From Brevundimonas sp. UBA7534 (GTDB taxonomy: Bacteria > Pseudomonadota > Alphaproteobacteria > Caulobacterales > Caulobacteraceae): a stretch of DNA of 12,277 nucleotides. Of this stretch, positions 6,234-12,277 are shown one piece after another. The stretch's first letter is position 1, and every line of letters starts with the position of its first letter. The notes under the pieces were generated by a model. That model was given only the letters and a program-made list of their open reading frames with translations. It was not told the origin of the DNA and made no database searches. The stretch covers positions 1-12,277 of the forward strand of contig NZ_DLMO01000172.1 in assembly GCF_002479325.1 (NCBI RefSeq), written 5' to 3'. The translations under genes and the position numbers were made by a program.

Positions 6234-7085
6234 ATGCCGCTCGTCCGGTTTCTCATCCGTCTCGGTTATGCGCCGGGGTTCTTCGCGGGCTTCCTTGGGG
6301 CCGCGTTGACCTTGGCCGAGCGAGGGGCGCCGCGGTGGAGTCTGCCGGTCCTGCTCGGCCTGGCGCTGGTCGTCTCGTTCGCTGCCGAGCGTCTGGCGCC
6401 CTACGACCCCGTCTGGAACCAACCCCACGGGGACACCGGCCGCGATTTGATCCATGCGGCGGTCAATGAGGCGTCGATTGTCCTTTCTGTGCTGGCCCTG
6501 CCCCTGGTGTCCGGCCTGATTTCGGGTTTCGACGTCTGGCCGTCCGGCTGGCCGCTATGGGGACAGCTCGCGGTCGCCGTCCTGGCGGCGGACTTCGGCA
6601 TCACCCTGGCGCACTACGCCAGCCATCGCACCCCGGAGCTCTGGTCGTTGCACGCCGTGCATCATTCCGTCGAACGGATGTATGGTTTCAACGGCCTGCT
6701 GAAACATCCCCTCCATCAGGCGATAGAATTGACGGCCGGTGTTGCGCCGCTGGTGCTCCTCGGCATGCCCTCGGACGTCGCCTGGCTTCTGGCCTTCGCC
6801 GTGGCGATCCAACTGATCCTTCAGCACTCCAACGTCGATATGAAGATCGGACCGCTGATCTACATATGGGCGGTCGCCCCGGCCCACCGACACCATCATC
6901 TGGCGTCGCAAACCGAGGGCGACGTCAATTTCGGCCTGTTCACCAGCCTGTGGGACCATCTGCTGGGAACGTTCCGGTCGGGGGCCGACACGCCCCGGAC
7001 GGGCCAGATCGGCGTGTCCGGTCGGCCCGACTACCCCAGAGGATATCTCCGGCAACTCGCCGAACCCTTCCGACGGGTTGTCTGA
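6234..7085 (+). CDS. Fatty acid hydroxylase / sterol desaturase family membrane di-iron protein
   Basis: Predicted 283-residue integral membrane di-iron oxygenase. Hydrophobic helices lie at about 14-28, 38-52, 78-98, 110-125 and 165-196. The histidine boxes are all present: HYASH (127-131), HAVHH (140-144), HSN after QLILQ (198) and HRHHH (218-222), with an additional HPLH at 158-161. These ligate two irons used to hydroxylate or desaturate lipid chains. Bacterial relatives act on fatty acids, carotenoids or sterol-like lipids, and the sequence does not tell which. GGAG lies 8 nt before the ATG. It follows the AraC-type gene by 49 bp and ends 12 bp from the convergent csoR gene. Nothing suggests damage. 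A role in membrane adaptation is inference only. Confidence 0.86.
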   Translation: MPLVRFLIRLGYAPGFFAGFLGAALTLAERGAPRWSLPVLLGLALVVSFAAERLAPYDPVWNQPHGDTGRDLIHAAVNEASIVLSVLALPLVSGLISGFDVWPSGWPLWGQLAVAVLAADFGITLAHYASHRTPELWSLHAVHHSVERMYGFNGLLKHPLHQAIELTAGVAPLVLLGMPSDVAWLLAFAVAIQLILQHSNVDMKIGPLIYIWAVAPAHRHHHLASQTEGDVNFGLFTSLWDHLLGTFRSGADTPRTGQIGVSGRPDYPRGYLRQLAEPFRRVV

Positions 7086-7097
7086 CACCCTGTCGTA

Positions 7098-7373
7098 CTA
7101 GCGCAAGGCACGTCCGAGCAGCTCGATCAGTTCGTTCGCCTTGGTCTTGCGCTCGGCCGGATCGTCGCCGGTCATCGCACCCATAACGCAGTGGTCGAGG
7201 TGATCCGTGAGGACCTCGCTCTCGACACGCAGCAGGGCGGCCCGCACCGCCTGTAGCTGGGTCAGCACGTCCACGCAGTATCGGTCATCCTCGACCATCC
7301 GGGCGATGCCGCGCACCTGTCCCTGGATCCGGTTGAGACGGTTCATCACCTTGGGCTTGGTCAGGGTCTGCAT
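7098..7373 (-). CDS. csoR: CsoR-type copper(I)-sensing repressor
   Basis: Predicted 91-residue all-helical DNA-binding repressor of the CsoR/RcnR/FrmR family, which releases DNA when the metal binds. It begins MQTLTKPKVMNRLNRIQGQV, the standard first helix, then GIARMVEDDRYCVDVLTQLQ. The ligand set is Cys33, His58 and Cys62 (RYC; DHLDHC), with the spacing of the Cu(I)-binding C-H-C triad of CsoR. RcnR and FrmR differ at the third position, so copper is the best call. Tyr32 next to the first Cys is also as in CsoR. I prefer the ATG at 7373 (GAGG 8 nt upstream) to the ATG at 7394, which has no spacing from AAGGA. It is divergent from copA across a gap with two CsoR-type operators, implying control of both genes including its own. 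Confidence 0.92.
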   Translation of the reverse strand: MQTLTKPKVMNRLNRIQGQVRGIARMVEDDRYCVDVLTQLQAVRAALLRVESEVLTDHLDHCVMGAMTGDDPAERKTKANELIELLGRALR

Positions 7374-7399
7374 CCAATTCCTCGTTCCAGTCATTCCTT

Positions 7400-7416
7400 A
7401 TACCCTATGATGGTAT
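7400..7416. promoter_or_regulatory. Second, imperfect CsoR-type operator
   Basis: ATACCCTATGATGGTAT has arms ATACC/GGTAT and the same 17-bp length as the perfect site at 7425-7441, centre to centre 25 bp. It lies immediately before the csoR start region and so probably mediates autorepression. Family knowledge: CsoR operators are G/C-tract inverted repeats with ATAC/GTAT ends. Confidence 0.6.
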
Positions 7417-7417
7417 C

Positions 7418-7446
7418 TTGCGCGATACCCCAATGGGGTATATTTG
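7418..7446 (+). promoter_or_regulatory. Probable copA promoter
   Basis: TTGCGC (7418-7423) and TATTTG (7441-7446) are separated by 17 bp, a normal -35/-10 spacing. The perfect operator fills the spacer, so bound CsoR would block RNA polymerase. The hexamers match consensus only partly; TATATT at 7439 is an alternative -10. Confidence 0.5.
7425..7441. promoter_or_regulatory. CsoR operator of copA
   Basis: ATACCCCAATGGGGTAT is a perfect 7-3-7 inverted repeat in the csoR-copA gap, 32 bp before the copA ATG. It closely follows the known CsoR operator pattern (ATACCCC...GGGGTAT) of copper-responsive copA promoters. It sits between the likely -35 and -10 elements, which gives a direct repression mechanism. 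Confidence 0.85.
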
Positions 7447-7472
7447 GCGTCCAGCCGATTCAGGAGCCCGCC

Positions 7473-9827
7473 ATGTCCACGCCCTCGCATTCCCATCCGG
7501 ACGGTCACGCCTGTTGTTCGACCCACACGGCCGACAGCGGCGCGAAGGCCGTCGACCCGGTCTGCGGCATGACCGTCGATCCGGCGACCGCGGCGCATCG
7601 AGCCGCTCACGAAGGCCGGGACTATTTCTTCTGCTCGGCGGGCTGCCGGACCAAGTTCGTCGCCGAGCCGGACCGATACCTTGGCGATCAGCCGCAGCCC
7701 GCGCCCGTGGTCTCCGGCGCGATCTACACCTGCCCGATGCATCCGCAGGTGCGCCAGGAAGGCCCCGGCTCTTGCCCGATCTGCGGCATGGCGCTGGAAC
7801 CGGAGACGGTGACCGCCGAGGCGCCGGTCAATCACGAACTGATCGACTTCACCCGCCGCTTCTGGGTCGGCCTGGTGCTGACCCTGCCGGTCTTCGCCCT
7901 GGAGATGGGCGGGCATCTGACCGGCCTGATGATGCGGATACCGGGTCAGACCTCGAACTGGATCCAGTTCGCCCTGGCGACGCCGGTGGTGCTGTGGGCC
8001 GGATGGCCCTTCTTCCAGCGGGGCTGGGCCTCGATCGGCAACCGCAGCCTCAACATGTTCACCCTGATCGCCCTGGGCGTCGGCGCGGCCTGGATCTACA
8101 GCGTGGTCGCGGTTCTCGCGCCGGGCCTGTTCCCGGCGGCGGTCCGGCGGATGGACGGCAGCGCGCCCGTCTATTTCGAGGCGGGGGCCGTCATCGTCGT
8201 CCTCGTTCTGGTGGGTCAGATCCTGGAACTGCGCGCGCGCGAACAGACGTCCGGCGCCATCCGGGCGCTGCTCGATCTGACGCCGAAGACCGCGCGGCGG
8301 GTGCGTGACGACGGCGGCGACGAGGACGTGACCCTCGACCTGATCGCCGTCGGCGACCGGCTGCGCGTGCGGCCGGGCGAGAAGGTGGCGGTCGACGGCG
8401 AGATCCTGGACGGGCGGGTGACCATCGACGAGTCCCTCGTCACGGGGGAATCCATGCCGGTGACCCGGGAGATCGGGGACCGGGTCATCGCCGGATCGCT
8501 CAACAAGACCGGCTCGTTCGTCATGCGGGCCGACAAGGTCGGCGCCGACACCCTGCTGGCCCAGATCGTCCAGATGGTCGCCCAGGCCCAGCGCAGCCGC
8601 GCGCCCATCCAGCGTCTGGCCGACCAGGTGTCGGGCTGGTTTGTCCCGGCGGTGATCGCGATCGCGGTTCTCGCGGCGGTCGTCTGGGGCCTGGCCGGGC
8701 CCGAGCCGCGCCTGTCGTACGCCCTCGTGGCTGCGGTTTCGGTGCTGATCATCGCCTGTCCCTGCGCCCTGGGCCTGGCGACGCCCATCTCCATCATGGT
8801 CGGGGTGGGACGCGGCGCCCAGGCCGGGGTGTTGATCAAGAACGCCGAGGCGCTGGAGCGTTTCGAGAAGGTCGACACCCTCGTGCTCGACAAGACCGGC
8901 ACCCTGACCGAGGGGCGGCCGTCGGTCACGACGATCCGGCCCGCCGCCGGCTTCGACGAGGGCGAGCTTCTGAGACTGTCCGCCAGCCTGGAGCGCGGCA
9001 GCGAGCACCCCCTGGCCGACGCCATCGTCCGCGCCGCGACCGAACGGAAGCTCGCCCTTTCGGAGGCGACGGAGTTTGACAGCCCGGTCGGACGCGGCGT
9101 CGCGGGCGTGGTCGACGGGCGCCGCATCGCGCTCGGCAACGGCCGCTACCTCAAGGAGATCGGCGTCGATGCGGCGCCGCTTGAGGTCGAGGCCGAGGCG
9201 CTTCGACAGGACGGCGCCACCGCCATCTTCGTGGCTGTGGACGGGACGATGGCCGGCGTCCTGGGCATCGCCGACCCGGTCAAGGCGACCACCGCCCAGG
9301 CCATCCGCGATCTGAAGGCGGCGGGACTGCGCCTTGTGATGATGACGGGCGACAACCGCACCACGGCCGAGGCCGTCGCGCGCCGGCTCGGCATCGACGA
9401 CGTCCAGGCCGAGGTCCTGCCCCAGGACAAGGCGGCGGTCGTCGAGCGGCTGCGCGCCGAGGGCCGGGTCGTAGCCATGGCCGGCGACGGGGTCAACGAC
9501 GCCCCGGCCCTGGCCGCCGCCGACGTCGGCGTGGCCATGGGCGCCGGCTCGGATGTGGCGATCGAGAGCGCCGGCGTCACCCTGCTGGGCGGCGACCTGC
9601 AGGGCATCGTCCGGGCCCGCAGACTGTCGAAGGCGGTGATGGGCAACATCCGCCAGAACCTCGTCTTCGCCTTCGGCTACAATACGCTCGGCATCCCGAT
9701 CGCGGCGGGTCTGCTGTATCCGGTCTTCGGCCTGCTGTTGTCGCCGGCCCTGGCGGCCCTGGCCATGGCGCTGTCGTCCGTCAGCGTCGTCGGCAATGCG
9801 TTGCGCCTTCGGGCGGTCCGGCTGTGA
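7473..9827 (+). CDS. copA: Copper(I)-exporting P1B-type ATPase CopA
   Basis: Predicted 784-residue inner-membrane ATPase that pumps Cu(I) out of the cytoplasm. The N-terminus is His/Cys-rich (HSHPDGHACCSTH), then a YHS domain (28-70, with DPVCGM and FFCSAGC) and a heavy-metal-binding CPMHP...CPICGM module (84-110); there is no GMxCxxC HMA domain. Core motifs are intact: TGES (324-327), CPC (429-431), DKTGT (473-477), SEHP (510-513), GDGVNDAP (671-678), YN (736-737) and MALSS (765-769). CPC plus YN plus MxxSS is the Cu(I) signature of the P1B-1 subgroup. AGGAG lies 6 nt before the chosen ATG; earlier in-frame ATGs near 7407 overlap the operators and are rejected. Divergent from csoR and followed by DUF305 and multicopper oxidase genes. 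Confidence 0.95.
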   Translation: MSTPSHSHPDGHACCSTHTADSGAKAVDPVCGMTVDPATAAHRAAHEGRDYFFCSAGCRTKFVAEPDRYLGDQPQPAPVVSGAIYTCPMHPQVRQEGPGSCPICGMALEPETVTAEAPVNHELIDFTRRFWVGLVLTLPVFALEMGGHLTGLMMRIPGQTSNWIQFALATPVVLWAGWPFFQRGWASIGNRSLNMFTLIALGVGAAWIYSVVAVLAPGLFPAAVRRMDGSAPVYFEAGAVIVVLVLVGQILELRAREQTSGAIRALLDLTPKTARRVRDDGGDEDVTLDLIAVGDRLRVRPGEKVAVDGEILDGRVTIDESLVTGESMPVTREIGDRVIAGSLNKTGSFVMRADKVGADTLLAQIVQMVAQAQRSRAPIQRLADQVSGWFVPAVIAIAVLAAVVWGLAGPEPRLSYALVAAVSVLIIACPCALGLATPISIMVGVGRGAQAGVLIKNAEALERFEKVDTLVLDKTGTLTEGRPSVTTIRPAAGFDEGELLRLSASLERGSEHPLADAIVRAATERKLALSEATEFDSPVGRGVAGVVDGRRIALGNGRYLKEIGVDAAPLEVEAEALRQDGATAIFVAVDGTMAGVLGIADPVKATTAQAIRDLKAAGLRLVMMTGDNRTTAEAVARRLGIDDVQAEVLPQDKAAVVERLRAEGRVVAMAGDGVNDAPALAAADVGVAMGAGSDVAIESAGVTLLGGDLQGIVRARRLSKAVMGNIRQNLVFAFGYNTLGIPIAAGLLYPVFGLLLSPALAALAMALSSVSVVGNALRLRAVRL

Positions 9828-10068
9828 CGGGGGTCGGACGGGCCGCCGAGCATAGGCGTGATGGGCGTCAATACGCATTCCGGTGGTCGATCCCTCGCCT
9901 GGCCTGACGGCGCCCGAGTTTGTTTGATCAAGGCGGAACCGTGGCGGCGGACCCGGATTAGGCTGGCGCCGACACCGGCGAACTGCGCGCGTGTCCGGGA
10001 CCCGTCAATGGAGGCTGACGCGGGGCCGACGATCGGGCGGGATGTTTTGGTCGAGAAAGGGTGGACCA

Positions 10069-10530
10069 ATGGAGACCATGAAGGCCATGAAGGGGAGCTA
10101 TCGATCGTTCGGGATCGAGCTCGCCCTGGATTTCGTCATCATGTACCTGGTGATGTACACGATGATCGCGTCCCTCGATCATTTCCACCTCAACCTCAAC
10201 AATGTCTACATGACGCTGATGATGGTGTCGCCGATGGCCATCCTCATGCTGATCTTCATGCGATCGATGTATCCGTCGAAACGGACCAACCTTCTGATCG
10301 GCGGAGCCGCCGCCCTGGTGTTCGCGGTGAGCTTTTACGGCATGCGGACCCAGGCGGCGGTGGGCGACACCGAGTTCTTGAAATCGATGATCCCGCACCA
10401 TTCCGGCGCCATCCTGATGTGTCAGCAGGCCTCGCTGACGGATCCGGAAGTGCTGGGTCTGTGCGAGGAGATCGTCAGCTCCCAGGAGAGGGAGATCGCC
10501 CAGATGAAAGCCATCCTGGCGAGGCGCTGA
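10069..10530 (+). CDS. Membrane-anchored DUF305 protein (second copy, copper cluster)
   Basis: Predicted 153-residue protein with three hydrophobic helices (about 18-36, 47-66 and 75-91), a short SKRTN loop, and a DUF305 domain at 102-150: EFLKSMIPHHSGAILMCQQA, then LTDPEVLGLCEEIVSSQ, then REIAQMKAIL. The paired His after MIP and the added Cys residues (118 and 132) are possible metal ligands. The N-terminal half is Met-rich. Layout matches the protein at 3122-3661, but that one has a longer tail and lacks these Cys. Three ATGs at the start (10069, 10078 and 10087) are possible; AAAGG precedes the first by about 9 nt. It lies between copA and the multicopper oxidase gene, about 240 bp after the former, so a copper role is likely by context, not proven. 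Confidence 0.82.
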   Translation: METMKAMKGSYRSFGIELALDFVIMYLVMYTMIASLDHFHLNLNNVYMTLMMVSPMAILMLIFMRSMYPSKRTNLLIGGAAALVFAVSFYGMRTQAAVGDTEFLKSMIPHHSGAILMCQQASLTDPEVLGLCEEIVSSQEREIAQMKAILARR

Positions 10531-10558
10531 TCCAGCGCTAGGCGACGGGAGTTTCCGG

Positions 10559-10642
10559 CCCGGTCGGCTCTGCGGCAGCGTGTCGCGAGGGGCGACCGGG
10601 TCGCCTGCGTAAAACCATATAGATCGTCGCCTCGCCGAGGCG
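10559..10642 (+). promoter_or_regulatory. Leader of the multicopper oxidase gene with two 15-bp palindromes
   Basis: Two perfect 7-1-7 inverted repeats, GGCGACCGGGTCGCC (10591-10605) and CGCCTCGCCGAGGCG (10628-10642), lie 37 bp apart before the oxidase start. An upstream CCCGGTCG (10559-10566) can pair with CGACCGGG (10593-10600), excluding the first palindrome. This could be operators or a pair of alternative RNA folds. A possible AT-rich -10-like CATATAG sits between the palindromes. No CsoR-type site is seen here. The role is inference. Confidence 0.4.
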
Positions 10643-10667
10643 CGGTTCTGACTTTCAGGAGTATCTT

Positions 10668-12277
10668 ATGAAGCTGGATCGTCGACTGCTGCTGCGCGGC
10701 GCCGTCGCGGGCGGCGGTCTCGCCGCCTTGCAGGGCCTGATGCCCGCCTGGGCGCAGACGGGCTCGCCGGGGCTGCGGTCGGACCTGCCTACCCTGACTG
10801 GGCCGAATATCGATCTGACCATCGGTCAGACGCCCTTCACCGTGAACGGGCGCACCGCGACGGCCACGACCATCAACGGCGTGCTGCCGGCGCCGGTGTT
10901 GCGGCTGCGCGAAGGCCAGAACGTCCGTCTGGCGGTGACGAACACCCTGGATGAAGACACCTCGATCCACTGGCATGGGATTCTTCTACCCTTCCAGATG
11001 GACGGGGTGCCCGGGATCAGCTTCCCAGGCATCAAGCCGCGCGAGACCTTCGTCTACGAGTTTCCGATCAGGCAGTCCGGCACCTTCTGGTATCACAGCC
11101 ACTCCGGCCTGCAGGAGGCGCTCGGCCACTACGGGCCGATCGTCATCGATCCGGCCGGCGCCGATCCCATCGCCTACGACCGCGAGCATGTGCTGGTCCT
11201 GTCGGACTGGAGTTTCATGCATCCGCACGAAATCCTCGACAAGCTGAAGAAGAGCCCCGGCTACTTCAACCGGCAGCGCACGACCCTGGCGGGCCTCTTC
11301 TCCGGCGAGGACCGCATGAGCCTGGAAGAACGGCGCATGTGGGGCCAGATGCGGATGGACCCGCGCGACATCCTCGACGTGAATGGGACGACCTACACCT
11401 ATCTGATCAATGGACACGGCCCGCAGGAGAACTGGACCGGCCTGTTCCGACCCGGCGAACGGGTGCGACTGCGCATCATCAACGCCTCGGCCATGTCGAT
11501 CTTCAACGTCCGCATCCCCGGCCTGCCGATGACGGTGGTCCAGGCCGACGGCGAGAACGTGCGTCCGGTCGAGACCGACGAGTTCCAGATCTCCGTCGCC
11601 GAGACCTATGACGTTATCGTCCGGCCGACCGAGGACCGGGCCTACACCATCGTGTCGGAAGCCATTGACCGTTCCGGCATGGGGCGGGCGACCCTTGCTC
11701 CGCGCCTGGGGATGACCGCCGAGGTTCCGCCGCTCCGCGAGGTTCCCAACCTGACCATGAAGGACATGGGCATGGGGGACATGGGCGGCATGGCGGGTAT
11801 GGATCACGCAGCCATGGGGGGGCAGCCGAGCGGCGCCATGGCGGGCATGGACCATGGGGCGACGACCGGCGCGTCCGGCGGCGCCATGGCCGGGATGGAT
11901 CACGGCGCCATGGCGCCCCAGTCCACGGGTGCGATGACCGGGATGGACCACGGCTCCATGGCCGGCATGAACATGCGCGATCCCGCCAACGCCCCGCCGG
12001 ACATGGCGGTGGGGGTCGGCGTGGACGCCATCGCCATGGCGCCGGCCAACCGCATGGGCGAGCGCCCGACGGGACTGGCCGACGTACCCCACCGCGTGCT
12101 GGTCTACACCGACCTGGTCTCGCTGACGCCCAACAAGGACCAGCGTCCCCCGTCGCGGACCATGGAAATCCACCTGACCGGCAATATGGAGCGGTTCATG
12201 TGGGGCTTCGACGGCCGCAAGTTCAGCGAACTGGTCGAGCCGATCCGCTTCGAGCGCAACGAGCGGGTGCGGGTGAC
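10668..12277 (+). CDS. pcoA: Periplasmic multicopper oxidase, PcoA/CopA type, cut by window edge
   Basis: First 536 codons of a copper-resistance multicopper oxidase, thought to oxidise Cu(I) in the periplasm. Residues 1-30 are a Tat signal peptide (DRRLLLRG, hydrophobic core, cleavage near AWA-Q), consistent with export folded and loaded with copper. Cupredoxin domain 1 carries SIHWHGILLP (His101, His103) and GTFWYHSHSG (His143, His145), ligands of the trinuclear copper site. A second cupredoxin domain (about 240-350) follows. Residues 375-438 are four 16-residue Met/His-rich repeats, a feature of CopA/PcoA copper-binding loops. The third domain with the type-1 copper site lies beyond the right edge. 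AGGAG sits 6 nt before the ATG. It follows the DUF305 gene by 137 bp; a pcoB-type gene would be expected next. Confidence 0.93.
   Translation, partial: MKLDRRLLLRGAVAGGGLAALQGLMPAWAQTGSPGLRSDLPTLTGPNIDLTIGQTPFTVNGRTATATTINGVLPAPVLRLREGQNVRLAVTNTLDEDTSIHWHGILLPFQMDGVPGISFPGIKPRETFVYEFPIRQSGTFWYHSHSGLQEALGHYGPIVIDPAGADPIAYDREHVLVLSDWSFMHPHEILDKLKKSPGYFNRQRTTLAGLFSGEDRMSLEERRMWGQMRMDPRDILDVNGTTYTYLINGHGPQENWTGLFRPGERVRLRIINASAMSIFNVRIPGLPMTVVQADGENVRPVETDEFQISVAETYDVIVRPTEDRAYTIVSEAIDRSGMGRATLAPRLGMTAEVPPLREVPNLTMKDMGMGDMGGMAGMDHAAMGGQPSGAMAGMDHGATTGASGGAMAGMDHGAMAPQSTGAMTGMDHGSMAGMNMRDPANAPPDMAVGVGVDAIAMAPANRMGERPTGLADVPHRVLVYTDLVSLTPNKDQRPPSRTMEIHLTGNMERFMWGFDGRKFSELVEPIRFERNERVRV
11790..11981 (+). 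repeat. Four tandem 48-bp Met/His-rich repeats inside the multicopper oxidase gene
   Basis: Units begin at 11790, 11838, 11886 and 11934, exactly 48 bp apart. Each starts M-A/T-G-M-D-H-G/A; the remaining nine residues vary but keep GA, SGA or TGA before the next unit. The in-frame period of 16 residues and divergence between units point to repeated duplication followed by drift. The Met and His side chains suit binding of Cu(I) and Cu(II). Confidence 0.85.

Noticed and set aside
7398..9878. An 826-codon open frame antisense to copA
   Set aside because: It mirrors the very GC-rich copA codons, its product is low-complexity Arg/Gly/His/Asp sequence with no recognisable fold, and copA has all family motifs.
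9921..9929. TTGATCAA as an FNR/FixK box upstream of the second DUF305 gene
   Set aside because: The FNR site needs four bases between TTGAT and ATCAA; here the halves overlap, so it is just a short palindrome.
10986..12173. A 395-codon antisense frame over the oxidase gene, rich in His and Gly
   Set aside because: Its repeats are the antisense image of the Met/His repeats of the oxidase; no start signal or family match.

Overview
The window is very GC-rich DNA with coding style and gene content typical of the Caulobacterales/alphaproteobacteria (a Brevundimonas-like host is my inference from the protein families; I cannot confirm the taxon). It looks like an accessory region in which copper-resistance genes sit next to a conjugative-transfer module.

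Layout. (1) 1-1305, minus strand: the start of a P-type (Trb) conjugation operon, trbC-trbD-trbE, with trbE running off the left edge. No trbB lies upstream of trbC; instead there is a non-coding stretch with three ACGACTT motifs spaced exactly 22 bp, plus a fourth further on. (2) About 1590-2480: a gene graveyard. Frameshifted remnants can be read of a possible cation diffusion facilitator, an acyltransferase-3 protein, a GDCCVxC-type Cys-rich protein and a VOC/bleomycin-resistance-type protein. (3) 2526-4000: a small minus-strand gene of unknown function, then a plus-strand membrane DUF305 gene, then a decayed second copy of the small gene. (4) 4075-7085: an intact acyltransferase-3 gene (minus), a divergent AraC-type regulator and a histidine-box fatty-acid-hydroxylase/sterol-desaturase gene. 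(5) 7098-12277: a copper module. It has a CsoR-type Cu(I) repressor on the minus strand, divergent from a CopA Cu(I) P1B-ATPase, then a second membrane DUF305 protein and a PcoA/CopA-type periplasmic multicopper oxidase that runs off the right edge.

How they work together. CsoR carries the Cys-His-Cys Cu(I) ligand set, and the csoR-copA gap holds two 17-bp inverted repeats of the CsoR operator type, one lying exactly between a -35/-10 pair for copA. The expected logic is copper-induced release of CsoR, export of Cu(I) from the cytoplasm by CopA, and oxidation of Cu(I) in the periplasm by the multicopper oxidase. The DUF305 proteins are probable membrane-anchored metal handlers. The oxidase carries a four-unit, 16-residue Met/His-rich tandem repeat that looks like a copper-collecting loop.

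The best leads for something undescribed are: the two related three-TM DUF305 proteins, the small gene duplicated on both sides of the first one, the 22-bp phased repeats before trbC, and the paired 15-bp palindromes in the leader of the multicopper oxidase gene. No rRNA, tRNA, CRISPR array or intact insertion sequence was seen.
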